From: UMGS1498 sp900552335
Lineage (GTDB): Bacteria; Bacillota_I; Bacilli_A; RF39; UBA660
Length of the DNA: 21,225 bases
Assembly: GCA_902477075.1 (NCBI GenBank)
Contig: CABSFU010000020.1
Location: 1 to 21,225, forward strand
Reading direction: 5' to 3'
Both the position numbers and the translations under genes were made by a program. Below the pieces are notes generated by a model that was not told where the DNA came from, made no database searches, and saw only the letters and a list, made by a program, of their open reading frames with translations. This document shows, piece by piece, positions 7,229 through 14,660 of this stretch (the first letter of the stretch is position 1; each line of letters begins with the position of its first letter).

Positions 7229-7847
7229 TTGGAATAATAATTTTATCTCCTATTTTTAGTTCTTCTAAATTATTATAAGGTTCTAACAATTCCTTACTGG
7301 TAGAATATTTATTTAAAATAGATTCTAATGTATCATTTTCTCTTACAATATATACGGTATAACTTTTATAAGTTTCAGATTCACTAATATTGTTAAAAAT
7401 ATTAGGTAGTGGCCCTTCTTCTTCAATACATCTTTCTTTTACTTCTTCTTTCATTTCTTCTTTTTCACTTGGTCTTTCTTCTACTACTTCATTTCTATCC
7501 ATAACAACCTCACTTTCTATTTCTTTTTCTTCTAAATGATCTAATGAAACTTCAATATGAACAGATAGAACACGATCATTAATAATTTCATAATAAAAGT
7601 CATCAATATCCATTACGGCATTATCTAAAATATAGTGTTCATCTAACGCTATTTCAAATGGCAAATGATAAGAAAAGTCTTGTGTTGTTGTACTTGTCAT
7701 TGTAACTTTATAAGTTCCACTAATATCAAAACCGCCAATTAATGTATGGTCATTTATTTCTAGATGATGTTCTAGTGAAATACTAGTAATTTCAGCTAAA
7801 TTGTCATCAAAAATAATTTCTTTTTTAAATGGTATTACTTTCTTCAT
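7221..7847 (-). CDS. spoVID: SpoVID-like spore-coat morphogenesis protein with C-terminal LysM
   Basis: SpoVID helps the coat encase the forespore. This 208-aa protein has a beta-rich N-terminal domain (about residues 1-110) with SpoVID-like features: an EITSISLEHHLEI strand, a GGFDISGTY strand, an FEIALDEHYI segment and an acidic YEI strand. A Glu-rich linker follows (about 110-150), then a LysM domain (about 163-208) beginning YTVYIVRENDTLESI and ending GDKIIIPNA. LysM at the C-terminus and a following ysxE-like gene match the B. subtilis spoVID-ysxE arrangement. It is much shorter than B. subtilis SpoVID (over 550 aa), mainly because the acidic linker is reduced. GAGGAG precedes the ATG. 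A possible sigma-E promoter lies just upstream. Confidence 0.72.
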   Translation of the reverse strand: MKKVIPFKKEIIFDDNLAEITSISLEHHLEINDHTLIGGFDISGTYKVTMTSTTTQDFSYHLPFEIALDEHYILDNAVMDIDDFYYEIINDRVLSVHIEVSLDHLEEKEIESEVVMDRNEVVEERPSEKEEMKEEVKERCIEEEGPLPNIFNNISESETYKSYTVYIVRENDTLESILNKYSTSKELLEPYNNLEELKIGDKIIIPNA

Positions 7848-7867
7848 CTTACACTCTCCTCACGATA

Positions 7868-7895
7868 ACTATATGAAAAAAAGGAATCATTATTC
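7868..7895 (-). promoter_or_regulatory. Possible sigma-E type (mother-cell) promoter of the spoVID-ysxE pair
   Basis: On the minus strand GAATAAT (7889-7895) and CATATAGT (7868-7875) are 13 bases apart. They match the published sigma-E consensus (kmATATT and CATACAHT) at 6 of 7 and 6 of 8 positions. It overlaps the terminator of the preceding gene. In B. subtilis spoVID is expressed in the mother cell, which fits, but the match was found by eye. Confidence 0.35.
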
Positions 7896-7906
7896 CAATT
7901 CCTTTT
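7879..7906 (-). terminator. Rho-independent terminator after the 449-aa gene
   Basis: AAAAGGAAT/ATTCCTTTT form a 9-bp stem with a 10-base loop, continuing into T7 on the minus strand. The loop contains the stop codon (7890-7892). It separates lonA and the 449-aa gene from the spoVID-like unit. Confidence 0.7.
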
Positions 7907-9239
7907 CTATTTTTAAAATCTTTTTTTTCATTTTTTTCAATTTTTTGAAATTTTCTTTTTCAATATCATCCATATTTTCTGATAGTGTCATTCTATTTTC
8001 TAATTGTTTTTTTTCAAAATAATTCATGATTTGAATTGTTCTTTTTCTTAATATTTCATTTAAGAAAAAAGAATCATCTAGTTTCATAGTTTTTTTCATC
8101 CATTTTGCATAATATTCTATATTGATATTAGGAAGCATTTTTTCAAAGTTTTGATCATCTAAAGTATAAGTTTCTAAAATAAAATAATCGTATCTAACTG
8201 ACAAATCAATGTCTTTTTTTAATGTATCAAAATTATGATAAGAAACAGATTCTAAACAAAAATATTTTAATCGCATTTCATAGTAATAAAATTCATCCGG
8301 ATCATTTACTTTACACATTGACCAATTTTGTAAAAGATGATTGCATCTTATCTTTGTTTTGTTATCTACACCTTGTGTTAAAATATAAGAAATAATTTCT
8401 TGAAATTTCTTTTTCATATTTTGATTATATAAAAAGGTAATAGTTCCTGTTATTAAGTCAAATGTATAATCCTCTAAAAAGTATAAAAATTGTTCACTGG
8501 TCAAATATTCTTTATAGTCATCATAAGAAACAGAATGAGTCAATAAATATTCTAAAAAAGAAATATTTTTATAAAATATAAATGCTTCATAATCAAAAAA
8601 ACTAGCTTTTCTATTTTGTTTAAAATATTCTACTTTTTTTAGTAATTTTTGATGATATATAGTATTTCTTTCATCATCTAATGTTTGGATATTAAAGTTT
8701 AGGATTTGTTTTATTCTTTTAAAAAGAGTATCATTCTTTAAAAATTCTGGTTTTTCATTTATTAATTTTTGAATAAATAATAAAGTGAAAGGGTTTTGAA
8801 TTAAATATTTTAAATGTTTCTCAATATAATCATTCTTTTCTGATAAAAAAGCATAAAAAGCATAAAAATCGAAACGAATAGAATCTTCTAAAAATTTTCG
8901 AGAAACCACTTGAGAGGAAGAATGAATACTTTCTTGTAAAACATCAAATTTTTCTAAATATTCATAATAGTAGATATCATAAGAAGGATTTACTTTTTCT
9001 AGAATATTACATAAAAAATCATAATTATAAAATTTATTTTTTAAATGAATAATAATCATTTTTAAATTTTGTAAATTCTTTTCTGTATACATATTTTCAG
9101 CCGTTAAAGAAATTACAAAATCCTGTAGCTTTGTAGCATCTATTTGATCAATTGTATTTTCAAGATCTTTTATGTCCTTTTTAATATCAGTACTAAACAT
9201 TAAATATTCAATTAATAAAACATCTTTATATTCCTTCAT
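7890..9239 (-). CDS. Unknown 449-aa helical protein coupled to lonA
   Basis: No family is recognised. The protein is rich in Lys, Phe, Tyr, Glu, Ile and Leu, is predicted to be almost wholly alpha-helical, and lacks a signal peptide or membrane segment. Its C-terminus (about residues 415-449) is a highly charged Lys/Glu coiled coil. The middle looks like an array of helical hairpins, possibly HEAT- or TPR-like, without a clear repeat consensus. GGAGG lies 6 bases before its ATG, inside the end of lonA, and the two genes overlap by 14 bases, so they are translated from one message. In B. subtilis the interval between lonA and spoVID holds ysxC and the hem genes; here this single gene fills it. 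A role near Lon or in sporulation is only a guess from position. Confidence 0.8.
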   Translation of the reverse strand: MKEYKDVLLIEYLMFSTDIKKDIKDLENTIDQIDATKLQDFVISLTAENMYTEKNLQNLKMIIIHLKNKFYNYDFLCNILEKVNPSYDIYYYEYLEKFDVLQESIHSSSQVVSRKFLEDSIRFDFYAFYAFLSEKNDYIEKHLKYLIQNPFTLLFIQKLINEKPEFLKNDTLFKRIKQILNFNIQTLDDERNTIYHQKLLKKVEYFKQNRKASFFDYEAFIFYKNISFLEYLLTHSVSYDDYKEYLTSEQFLYFLEDYTFDLITGTITFLYNQNMKKKFQEIISYILTQGVDNKTKIRCNHLLQNWSMCKVNDPDEFYYYEMRLKYFCLESVSYHNFDTLKKDIDLSVRYDYFILETYTLDDQNFEKMLPNINIEYYAKWMKKTMKLDDSFFLNEILRKRTIQIMNYFEKKQLENRMTLSENMDDIEKENFKKLKKMKKKILKIEKELE

Positions 9240-11553
9240 ATGAATCCTCCATTAATTTTTTATAAATTTCCTTGTAATTCTTTACTGGTATATAAGTGAT
9301 TTCTTTTTTTATATAATCTGGTATTTTATTTAAATCTATAATATTTTCACTAGGAATAAAAATTGTCTTTACTTTATTGCGATGAGCTCCTATACTTTTT
9401 TCTTTTAAACCACCAATCGCTAGAACATTACCTCTTAAAGTAATTTCACCTGTAAAAGCAATATCAGATGGAATTTTTTTATTTTTAAGAGCACTTAAAA
9501 TAGCTGTTGTTAAACTAATACCAGCACTTGGTCCATCTTTTTTAATAGCCCCTTCTGGAACATGAATGTGAATATCATTTTCTAATAATAGATTGTAATC
9601 AATACCAAAATGTTTCGCATTTGCTTTAATATAACTAAGAGCAATTTCAGCACTTTCTTTCATAACATTTCCTAGAGAACCTGTTAAAATCAAATTACCT
9701 TTTCCCTTGTAATAATTTACTTCGATTTTCAAAACATCTCCACCATAAACTGTATAAGCAAGCCCATTTACAACCCCTATTTCATTTTTCTGCTTATAAG
9801 TCTGTGGATATTTTGCTTCTCCTAAATATTCTGTTACTTTTTTGTAGTCGATTATAATTTTATTGATTACAATTCGTTTTTGCGCCAATGTAGTAACTAT
9901 TTTTCGGATGATAGTAGATAAAATTCGATCTAATTCACGAACACCGGCTTCTTTTGTATACTCCCTAATAATTTTTAAAAGAACTTCTTCTCTTAATTCA
10001 ACACCTTTATAATTAATACCATGTTCTTTACAAATCCTTGGCAATAAACAATTTTTGGCAATGTCTACTTTTTCATATTCTGTATATCCTGATAAATGAA
10101 CAATTTCAAGTCGATCTCTTAATGCTTCTGGAATATCTTCCAAATAATTAGCAGTCGCAATAAACATAACTTTAGATAAATCATATTCTAATTCAACATA
10201 ATTGTCGCTAAAATATTTATTTTGTTCTGGATCTAAAATACCAAGTAATACACTAGCAGGATCTCCCTTGTAATTTCTCAACATTTTATCAATTTCATCA
10301 ATTAAGAATACAGGATTACTACTCTTCGCTTTTGTTAAAGAAGAAATAATACGTCCTGGATTAGCGCCAATATAAGTTCTTCTATGTCCAATTAACTCTG
10401 CTTCATCGGTTATTCCACCTACTGATATTTTTACAAAATTACGGTTCATAGCGTTAGCAATTGAAAAAGCTAACGTTGTTTTTCCGACTCCTGGTGGGCC
10501 AACTAAACAAATAATAGGTCCTCGTAAACTATTTGTCATTTGCTTTACAGCTAAATATTCAATAATTCTTGTTTTTACTTCTTCTAGACCACTATGGGTT
10601 TCATCTAATTTCTTTTTTACATCTAACAAATCATCATTATCAACCGTATAGTTTTCCCATGGTAGTTTTAATAAAGTATCAATATAATTTCTAATAATAT
10701 CTACTTCTGGAGAAGCAATAGGTAACATCTCATATCTTTTAATTTCTGATTTAATTTTTTGTTTTACTTCTTCTTTGGCTTTTAATTCTTCTACTCTTTG
10801 ATATAAACCAGCTACTTCTTCCTCTTTTAAAGATTCTTCTCCTAGTTCTTTTTTGATTACTTTTATTTTTTCCCTTAATATATATTCCCTTTGGCTCTTA
10901 TCTATTTCTTTTTGTATTTCTTTATCTATTTCTGTTTCAATTTGAAAATTACTGATTTCATCATGCATATCTTGTAAAATTTGAATAAATCTTTTTCTTA
11001 TATCTAACTCTAATAAATATTCATTTAAATGTTTTGGCTCTGTACTTAAATAAGGAGCAATCATATCTGTTAAAGTAGATAAATCATGAACAGATTGAAT
11101 AGGAGTTAAAATACTATTACCAGCATAAGGAATTTCGTGAATATATTCTTCTAATTCTCTTTTCAATTTATCCACATATTTTTTTTCTTTTTCTTGTTCT
11201 GAAAATATTTCTTTTAAGTCTTCTACAATGGATTCAATATTTTCTTCTGCCCTTATATATTCTTTAACAGAAACTCTTTTTATACCTGATAATTCAAAAC
11301 GAATTTTATGATTTGGCATTTCTATCTTATGTGTTATTTTTGCAAGAACACCAATACGAGATAGTGTTTTTATATTGACATTTTGTTCCAAATTATCTAC
11401 TTGATTTACTACCAATACTTGATCGTTATGAAAGTATTCAGCCTCATCTAATACATCTTTTGCTAAATTTAAATCTAAATCTAATTTAACGTCATTATGA
11501 GGAAGAAGGACAATTCCCTTTAAGATAATAACTGGCAAGTTTTGTTTTTGCAT
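9226..11553 (-). CDS. lon: ATP-dependent protease Lon (LonA)
   Basis: Lon is a soluble hexameric AAA+ protease that degrades misfolded and regulatory proteins. All expected parts are visible in the 775-aa product. There is an N-terminal substrate-binding domain (about 1-200), a coiled coil (about 200-280) and Walker A GPPGVGKT (352-359). Walker B is FLIDEID (D419, E420), and the C-terminal protease domain carries S676 (in KDGPSAGIS) and K719 (in GGLKEKSIGA), 43 residues apart as in E. coli Lon. AAGGAG lies 8-9 bases before the ATG. The length matches B. subtilis LonA (774 aa). It heads a two-gene unit with the 449-aa protein and has its own promoter overlapping the pilin terminator. Confidence 0.98.
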   Translation of the reverse strand: MQKQNLPVIILKGIVLLPHNDVKLDLDLNLAKDVLDEAEYFHNDQVLVVNQVDNLEQNVNIKTLSRIGVLAKITHKIEMPNHKIRFELSGIKRVSVKEYIRAEENIESIVEDLKEIFSEQEKEKKYVDKLKRELEEYIHEIPYAGNSILTPIQSVHDLSTLTDMIAPYLSTEPKHLNEYLLELDIRKRFIQILQDMHDEISNFQIETEIDKEIQKEIDKSQREYILREKIKVIKKELGEESLKEEEVAGLYQRVEELKAKEEVKQKIKSEIKRYEMLPIASPEVDIIRNYIDTLLKLPWENYTVDNDDLLDVKKKLDETHSGLEEVKTRIIEYLAVKQMTNSLRGPIICLVGPPGVGKTTLAFSIANAMNRNFVKISVGGITDEAELIGHRRTYIGANPGRIISSLTKAKSSNPVFLIDEIDKMLRNYKGDPASVLLGILDPEQNKYFSDNYVELEYDLSKVMFIATANYLEDIPEALRDRLEIVHLSGYTEYEKVDIAKNCLLPRICKEHGINYKGVELREEVLLKIIREYTKEAGVRELDRILSTIIRKIVTTLAQKRIVINKIIIDYKKVTEYLGEAKYPQTYKQKNEIGVVNGLAYTVYGGDVLKIEVNYYKGKGNLILTGSLGNVMKESAEIALSYIKANAKHFGIDYNLLLENDIHIHVPEGAIKKDGPSAGISLTTAILSALKNKKIPSDIAFTGEITLRGNVLAIGGLKEKSIGAHRNKVKTIFIPSENIIDLNKIPDYIKKEITYIPVKNYKEIYKKLMEDSYEGI

Positions 11554-11586
11554 AAACCATACTCCTTCCTCATGAAATTGTTTTTT

Positions 11587-11615
11587 ATTATAATACAGAT
11601 TAAAAAAAAAGTCTA
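11587..11615 (-). promoter_or_regulatory. Promoter of lonA
   Basis: On the minus strand TAGACT (11610-11615), 17 bases and a perfect TATAAT (11587-11592). The -35 box is part of the terminator stem of the upstream pilin gene, so termination and initiation share sequence. No CIRCE or HrcA-type operator is seen. Confidence 0.6.
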
Positions 11616-11628
11616 CGTTTTAGACTTT
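11602..11628 (-). terminator. Rho-independent terminator of the pilin-fibre gene
   Basis: AAAGTCTA/TAGACTTT make an 8-bp perfect stem with a 5-base loop, followed on the minus strand by T-rich sequence. It lies about 20 bases after the pilin-fibre stop codon. Confidence 0.8.
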
Positions 11629-11647
11629 CTTTTTATGAATATATAGA

Positions 11648-12664
11648 TTATCCTTTAATTCCATAAATTGTGATAGAAAAACTATCATAAGGAATATAAA
11701 CAGAAGTTAATTTTTGCCAAGAAGTAGAAACCTCACGGCGAATAGAGGCATACGTTCCACGTAAGCTAAATTCATTGTCATAACCCATTAAGGATGTTTT
11801 TACAAGCTGATATGGACTATTAGACCACCATCCGTCCGTAAAAGCATGCGAAACACTAACTAATAAATATGGATATTCATCTTTATCAATAGAAATACTA
11901 GTAGTTCCTTTTGTACCAATACGATATAGCAATTCGGCATTTTCAAAAGTCTTATCATACAATTGAGCTAATGATAAAGAAGAAATATTACTGTTAATTT
12001 GAGATAATGTGCTTGATAAATTATTTAAGTTACTATTTGTTTTGTCTAATTCGCTTTGTAAAGCATAGTTATTTAAATTATTTTGTAATTCTTCTATATT
12101 ACTTTTCATGTTTGTGATTTCATTTGTATTATTTGTTATTTTAGTATCTAATTCTGTTACTTTTGCATCTACTAAGTTATTTACTTCATCTTTGGAATAA
12201 ACATTACTAACATTCCCTGTTCCATTATCTAACATTGCTACATATTTATTTGTTAAGGCATCAAATCCTATGATACAATTTCCAGTTTTTCTTTCTCCTA
12301 CGATAATTCCGCTATTATAATTTTTATACGCATAATATTTATCATTGGAGATACATATACTTGTATTTCCTTCTTTGTCTAAATAGAGTTTTCCTTCTCC
12401 ATCTATGGTTCCTCTATAATCTAGACTTTCTCCTTTTATGGTACTTCCTTTGTGTTCCTTATCAAATAAAAATTCATAGACTCCATCTTTTTCTATTGCA
12501 TACAAATTGGCAGATTCTACTAGTCCCTCTACACTAGACATAAGTGCTTTCTTTTTACTTTCCTCTATTACATTTGTTATCATGGGTATGGTGATTAAGG
12601 TAATCACGGATAATATAACAATCACAGCTAATAATTCAATTAATGTAAATCCTTTGTTCTTCAT
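11648..12664 (-). CDS. Type IV pilin-like protein with coiled-coil stalk and fibre-tip-like C-terminal domain (complete copy)
   Basis: The 338-aa product begins with a class III prepilin signal: MKNKG, cleavage before F6, then FTLIELLAVIVILSVI with Glu at mature position +5. The ATG at 12664 is chosen because GAGGAG ends 7 bases upstream; an ATG at 12670 is only 1 base from that site. Residues 6-60 form the pilin helix and 60-135 a small beta-rich head with the only two cysteines (C104, C130), a likely disulfide. Residues 150-235 are a coiled coil starting VYSKDEVNNLVD and rich in Asn/Leu heptads, of the kind common in phage tail fibres. Residues 235-338 form a beta-rich tip (YPYLLVSVSH, GWWSNSP, ending ITIYGIKG). 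Ordinary pilins are 110-170 aa. It is a single-gene unit between sufB and lonA. Surface adhesin or receptor-binding pseudopilin is inferred. Confidence 0.88.
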   Translation of the reverse strand: MKNKGFTLIELLAVIVILSVITLITIPMITNVIEESKKKALMSSVEGLVESANLYAIEKDGVYEFLFDKEHKGSTIKGESLDYRGTIDGEGKLYLDKEGNTSICISNDKYYAYKNYNSGIIVGERKTGNCIIGFDALTNKYVAMLDNGTGNVSNVYSKDEVNNLVDAKVTELDTKITNNTNEITNMKSNIEELQNNLNNYALQSELDKTNSNLNNLSSTLSQINSNISSLSLAQLYDKTFENAELLYRIGTKGTTSISIDKDEYPYLLVSVSHAFTDGWWSNSPYQLVKTSLMGYDNEFSLRGTYASIRREVSTSWQKLTSVYIPYDSFSITIYGIKG

Positions 12665-12671
12665 ATTCATA

Positions 12672-12677
12672 CTCCTC
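12672..12677 (-). promoter_or_regulatory. Ribosome binding site deciding the pilin-fibre start
   Basis: GAGGAG on the minus strand is 7 bases from the ATG at 12664 and 1 base from the ATG at 12670, so the mature product starts MKNKGFTLIEL. Longer readings starting at 12736 would begin upstream of the predicted transcription start and are unlikely. Confidence 0.8.
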
Positions 12678-12714
12678 ACTTCTTTTATTATTTGTATTTT
12701 CCTATTCTTCATAC

Positions 12715-12743
12715 AGTTTATCATATTAAAATTCAAATGTAAA
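12715..12743 (-). promoter_or_regulatory. Promoter of the pilin-fibre gene
   Basis: On the minus strand TTTACA (12738-12743), 17 bases, then TAAACT (12715-12720) with TG upstream. This would give a leader of about 45 bases before the ATG at 12664. The boxes are the same in copy 1 while most of the spacer has changed. The -35 box sits in the arm of the AAATGTAA/TTACATTT inverted repeat, a plausible operator or fold. Confidence 0.65.
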
Positions 12744-12787
12744 CTATAGCATTACATTTAAATTTTTAAAAAGAGGTATTTAAAATA

Positions 12788-12797
12788 CCCCCCCCCC
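12788..12797. repeat. Homopolymer tract C10 (G10 on the pilin coding strand)
   Basis: Ten consecutive C stand next to the GGTATT/AATACC inverted repeat. On the coding strand G10 starts about 55 bases upstream of the -35 box and ends about 44 bases upstream of it. It is the same length as the tract at 78-87. Confidence 0.95.
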
Positions 12798-12898
12798 GTT
12801 TACAAATAGCAAACACCAAAAAATTCACTATCTACAAACTATATTACTATTTTTATTTACATATCTATCTTATCAAAAATCTTATAACTTTTCAATTA

Positions 12899-14209
12899 TT
12901 AAAAATAATTTTTTAACAAATGATTTAATTCTACAGCATATTCCATTGGTAATTCTTCTTTAAATTTATCTAAAAAGCCCATTATAATCAATTCTTTTGC
13001 TTTTTCTTCATTAATTCCTCTTGTCATTAAATAGAATAGATTTTCTTCACTAATCTTAGAAACAGTTGCTTCATGAAGTAAAGAGGAAGTAGAATTTTCA
13101 ATAATATTAGTTGGAATAGTATCACTTTTAGAAACTTCATCTAGCAAAATAGTATCACATTTAATTGTACTTTTAGAATATTCCGCATCTTTTACAATTT
13201 TAACTAGGCCTCTATAAGTGGCATTTCCACCTTTTAAAGCAATCGATTTACTAATAATATTACTCTCTGTCTCTGGATATAAGTGTATCATTTTAGCACC
13301 AGTATCTTGAATTTGATTGGTTGTAGCAACAGCAATACTAATACAATTTCCTTTAGCCCTTTTTCCATTTAAAATGCAAGCAGGATATTTCATGTTGATG
13401 CCTGAGCCAATATTACCATCAATCCATTCCATTAAGCCATCCTCTTCTACAATAGCTCTTTTAGTAACTAAATTATAAACATCTGTAGACCAGTTTTGAA
13501 TTGTTGTATAACGACATTTTGCATTTTTTTTCACATAGATTTCTACCACTGCTGCATGTAAAGAATCACTCGTATAAGTAGGAGCAGTACATCCTTCCAT
13601 ATAATGTAAAGAACTATTTTCGTCAACAATAATAATGGTTCTTTCAAATTGTCCCATATTTCTACTGTTAATTCTAAAATAACTCTGTAATGGTCGATCA
13701 ATGGTTGTATTTTTAGGTACATAAATAAAAGTACCTCCACTCCATACAGCGCCATTTAAAGCCGTATATTTATTTTCATCATATTTTACTAAATGATTAA
13801 AGTATTCCTTAAATAATTCTGGATATTTTTGTAAAGCTGTATCAGTCGAACAAAAAATAACATTTTTCTCTTCTAATTCTTTAATCATATTATGATAAAC
13901 AACTTCACTTTCAAACTGAGCACCAACACCGTCCAAATATTTTTTCTCAGAGTCAATTAACCCAACATGTTCAAAAGTTTCTTTTGCTTCTTTATCTACT
14001 TTAGACCAATCATTTTCAATCTTATCACTAATTCTTTTATAATAAGTAATCAAATCAAAGTTTAAATGAATTTCAGGGCCAAAATTAGGATTTCCTAACT
14101 CTTTAAATTTCTGATAAGATTTTACTCTAAAATCAGTCATCCATTCAGGTTCTTTTTTTATTTCTGATATTTTCTTTACAATATCTTCATTAAGATTTTT
14201 ATATTCCAT
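12899..14209 (-). CDS. sufB: Fe-S cluster scaffold protein SufB
   Basis: SufB is the scaffold core of the SUF iron-sulfur assembly complex, normally working with SufC (ATPase) and SufD. The 436-aa protein carries the SufB/SufD beta-helix region, with typical stretches WSGGTFIYVPKN (about 155), YMEGCTAP (about 203), the ARCRYTTIQNWS-like segment (KCRYTTIQNWSTDVYNLVTKRA), GGNATYRGLVKI, and a final SSLLHEATVSKISEENLFYLMTRG. The Cys in KCDTILLDE and the Glu/His of the last segment match residues implicated in cluster formation in the family. It is about 30 residues shorter than B. subtilis SufB. A GGGGTGATG site precedes the ATG. It follows sufU after 10 bases; sufC, sufD and sufS are not in the window. 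Confidence 0.96.
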   Translation of the reverse strand: MEYKNLNEDIVKKISEIKKEPEWMTDFRVKSYQKFKELGNPNFGPEIHLNFDLITYYKRISDKIENDWSKVDKEAKETFEHVGLIDSEKKYLDGVGAQFESEVVYHNMIKELEEKNVIFCSTDTALQKYPELFKEYFNHLVKYDENKYTALNGAVWSGGTFIYVPKNTTIDRPLQSYFRINSRNMGQFERTIIIVDENSSLHYMEGCTAPTYTSDSLHAAVVEIYVKKNAKCRYTTIQNWSTDVYNLVTKRAIVEEDGLMEWIDGNIGSGINMKYPACILNGKRAKGNCISIAVATTNQIQDTGAKMIHLYPETESNIISKSIALKGGNATYRGLVKIVKDAEYSKSTIKCDTILLDEVSKSDTIPTNIIENSTSSLLHEATVSKISEENLFYLMTRGINEEKAKELIIMGFLDKFKEELPMEYAVELNHLLKNYF

Positions 14210-14219
14210 AACATCACCC

Positions 14220-14645
14220 CTACTTTTTTATTTTATTTACTACTTTTTCAAATCCCCACCAAGGTAAAAGAGCACATTTTTTTCGATTTGGTTGTTTGTA
14301 AATATCATCATAAACAGCGGATTCTTCTAATATGTCCTCATCATAAGATTCTTCATTAATCATTTGATTAAAATTCTTATAAATTTCAATTGCTTCTTCT
14401 AAAGTTTTTCCTATTAGCGTATGTATCATAATCGAAGTAGAACTTGTACAAATAGCGCATGCTTCCCCATCAAATCTGGCATCCACAATCTTATTATTTT
14501 CTACTTTAACCATTAGATTAATTTCATCAATACAAGATTCATTATTTGTATTTACCAATATATAACTATCATCATCTATTAAACCTCTATTAACAGGATT
14601 TTGATAATGTTCTAAAATGACTTCTCTTTTAACATTTTGATCCAT
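14220..14645 (-). CDS. sufU: SufU, zinc-dependent sulfur-transfer protein
   Basis: SufU accepts sulfur from the cysteine desulfurase SufS and passes it on for cluster assembly on SufBCD. The 141-aa protein has the ligands expected for SufU: C38 and D40 in NESCID, C63 in GEACAIC, and C124 in RKKCALLPW. An additional C66 is present. The N-terminus (REVILEHYQNPVNRG) is typical. The length is close to B. subtilis SufU (147 aa). GGTGAT precedes the ATG. The gene is first in a sufU-sufB unit, whereas the usual Firmicutes order is sufC-sufD-sufS-sufU-sufB, so the operon is split in this genome. Confidence 0.93.
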   Translation of the reverse strand: MDQNVKREVILEHYQNPVNRGLIDDDSYILVNTNNESCIDEINLMVKVENNKIVDARFDGEACAICTSSTSIMIHTLIGKTLEEAIEIYKNFNQMINEESYDEDILEESAVYDDIYKQPNRKKCALLPWWGFEKVVNKIKK

Positions 14646-14660
14646 AATATCACCAATAAT

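Larger units (their letters stand above)
12711..12855 (-). repeat. Copy 2 of the pilin-gene upstream module (~145 bp)
   Basis: This is aligned by eye over its whole length with 1-142. Conserved parts are the promoter boxes, the inverted repeat AAATGTAA/TTACATTT (about 12735-12759), the inverted repeat GGTATT/AATACC (about 12775-12789), the C10 run, and AAACTATA motifs at 12741-12748 and 12836-12843 that bracket the hairpins and the run. Differences cluster in the promoter spacer and just beyond the run. The conserved block ends about 45 bases from the sufB stop codon, with no separate sufB terminator between them. Confidence 0.9.

Noticed and set aside
7801..8022. Plus-strand Phe/Ser-rich frame of 73 codons
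   Set aside because: Low-complexity antisense of Lys/Glu-rich coding DNA, a known artefact in AT-rich genomes.
11648..12664. Prophage tail-fibre gene
   Set aside because: The N-terminus is a prepilin signal, and no phage structural, lysis or integrase genes are near. The phage likeness is limited to stalk and tip.
12507..12749. Plus-strand frame of 80 codons antisense to the pilin N-terminus
   Set aside because: Shadow of the hydrophobic pilin helix; it has no ribosome binding site and runs across the pilin promoter.
12788..12797. Intramolecular G-quadruplex like the one that starts pilE variation in Neisseria
   Set aside because: A single G10 run without further G runs nearby is too short for four GGG blocks with loops. 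An intermolecular or RNA/DNA hybrid form cannot be excluded but is not supported.
11648..12855. Diversity-generating retroelement acting on the variable tip
   Set aside because: No reverse transcriptase, template repeat or adenine-biased near-duplicate of the tip is in the window; the two tips are wholly different rather than point-mutated.
13543..13755. Minus-strand 70-codon frame within sufB
   Set aside because: Alternative frame of a well-conserved gene; no start signal.
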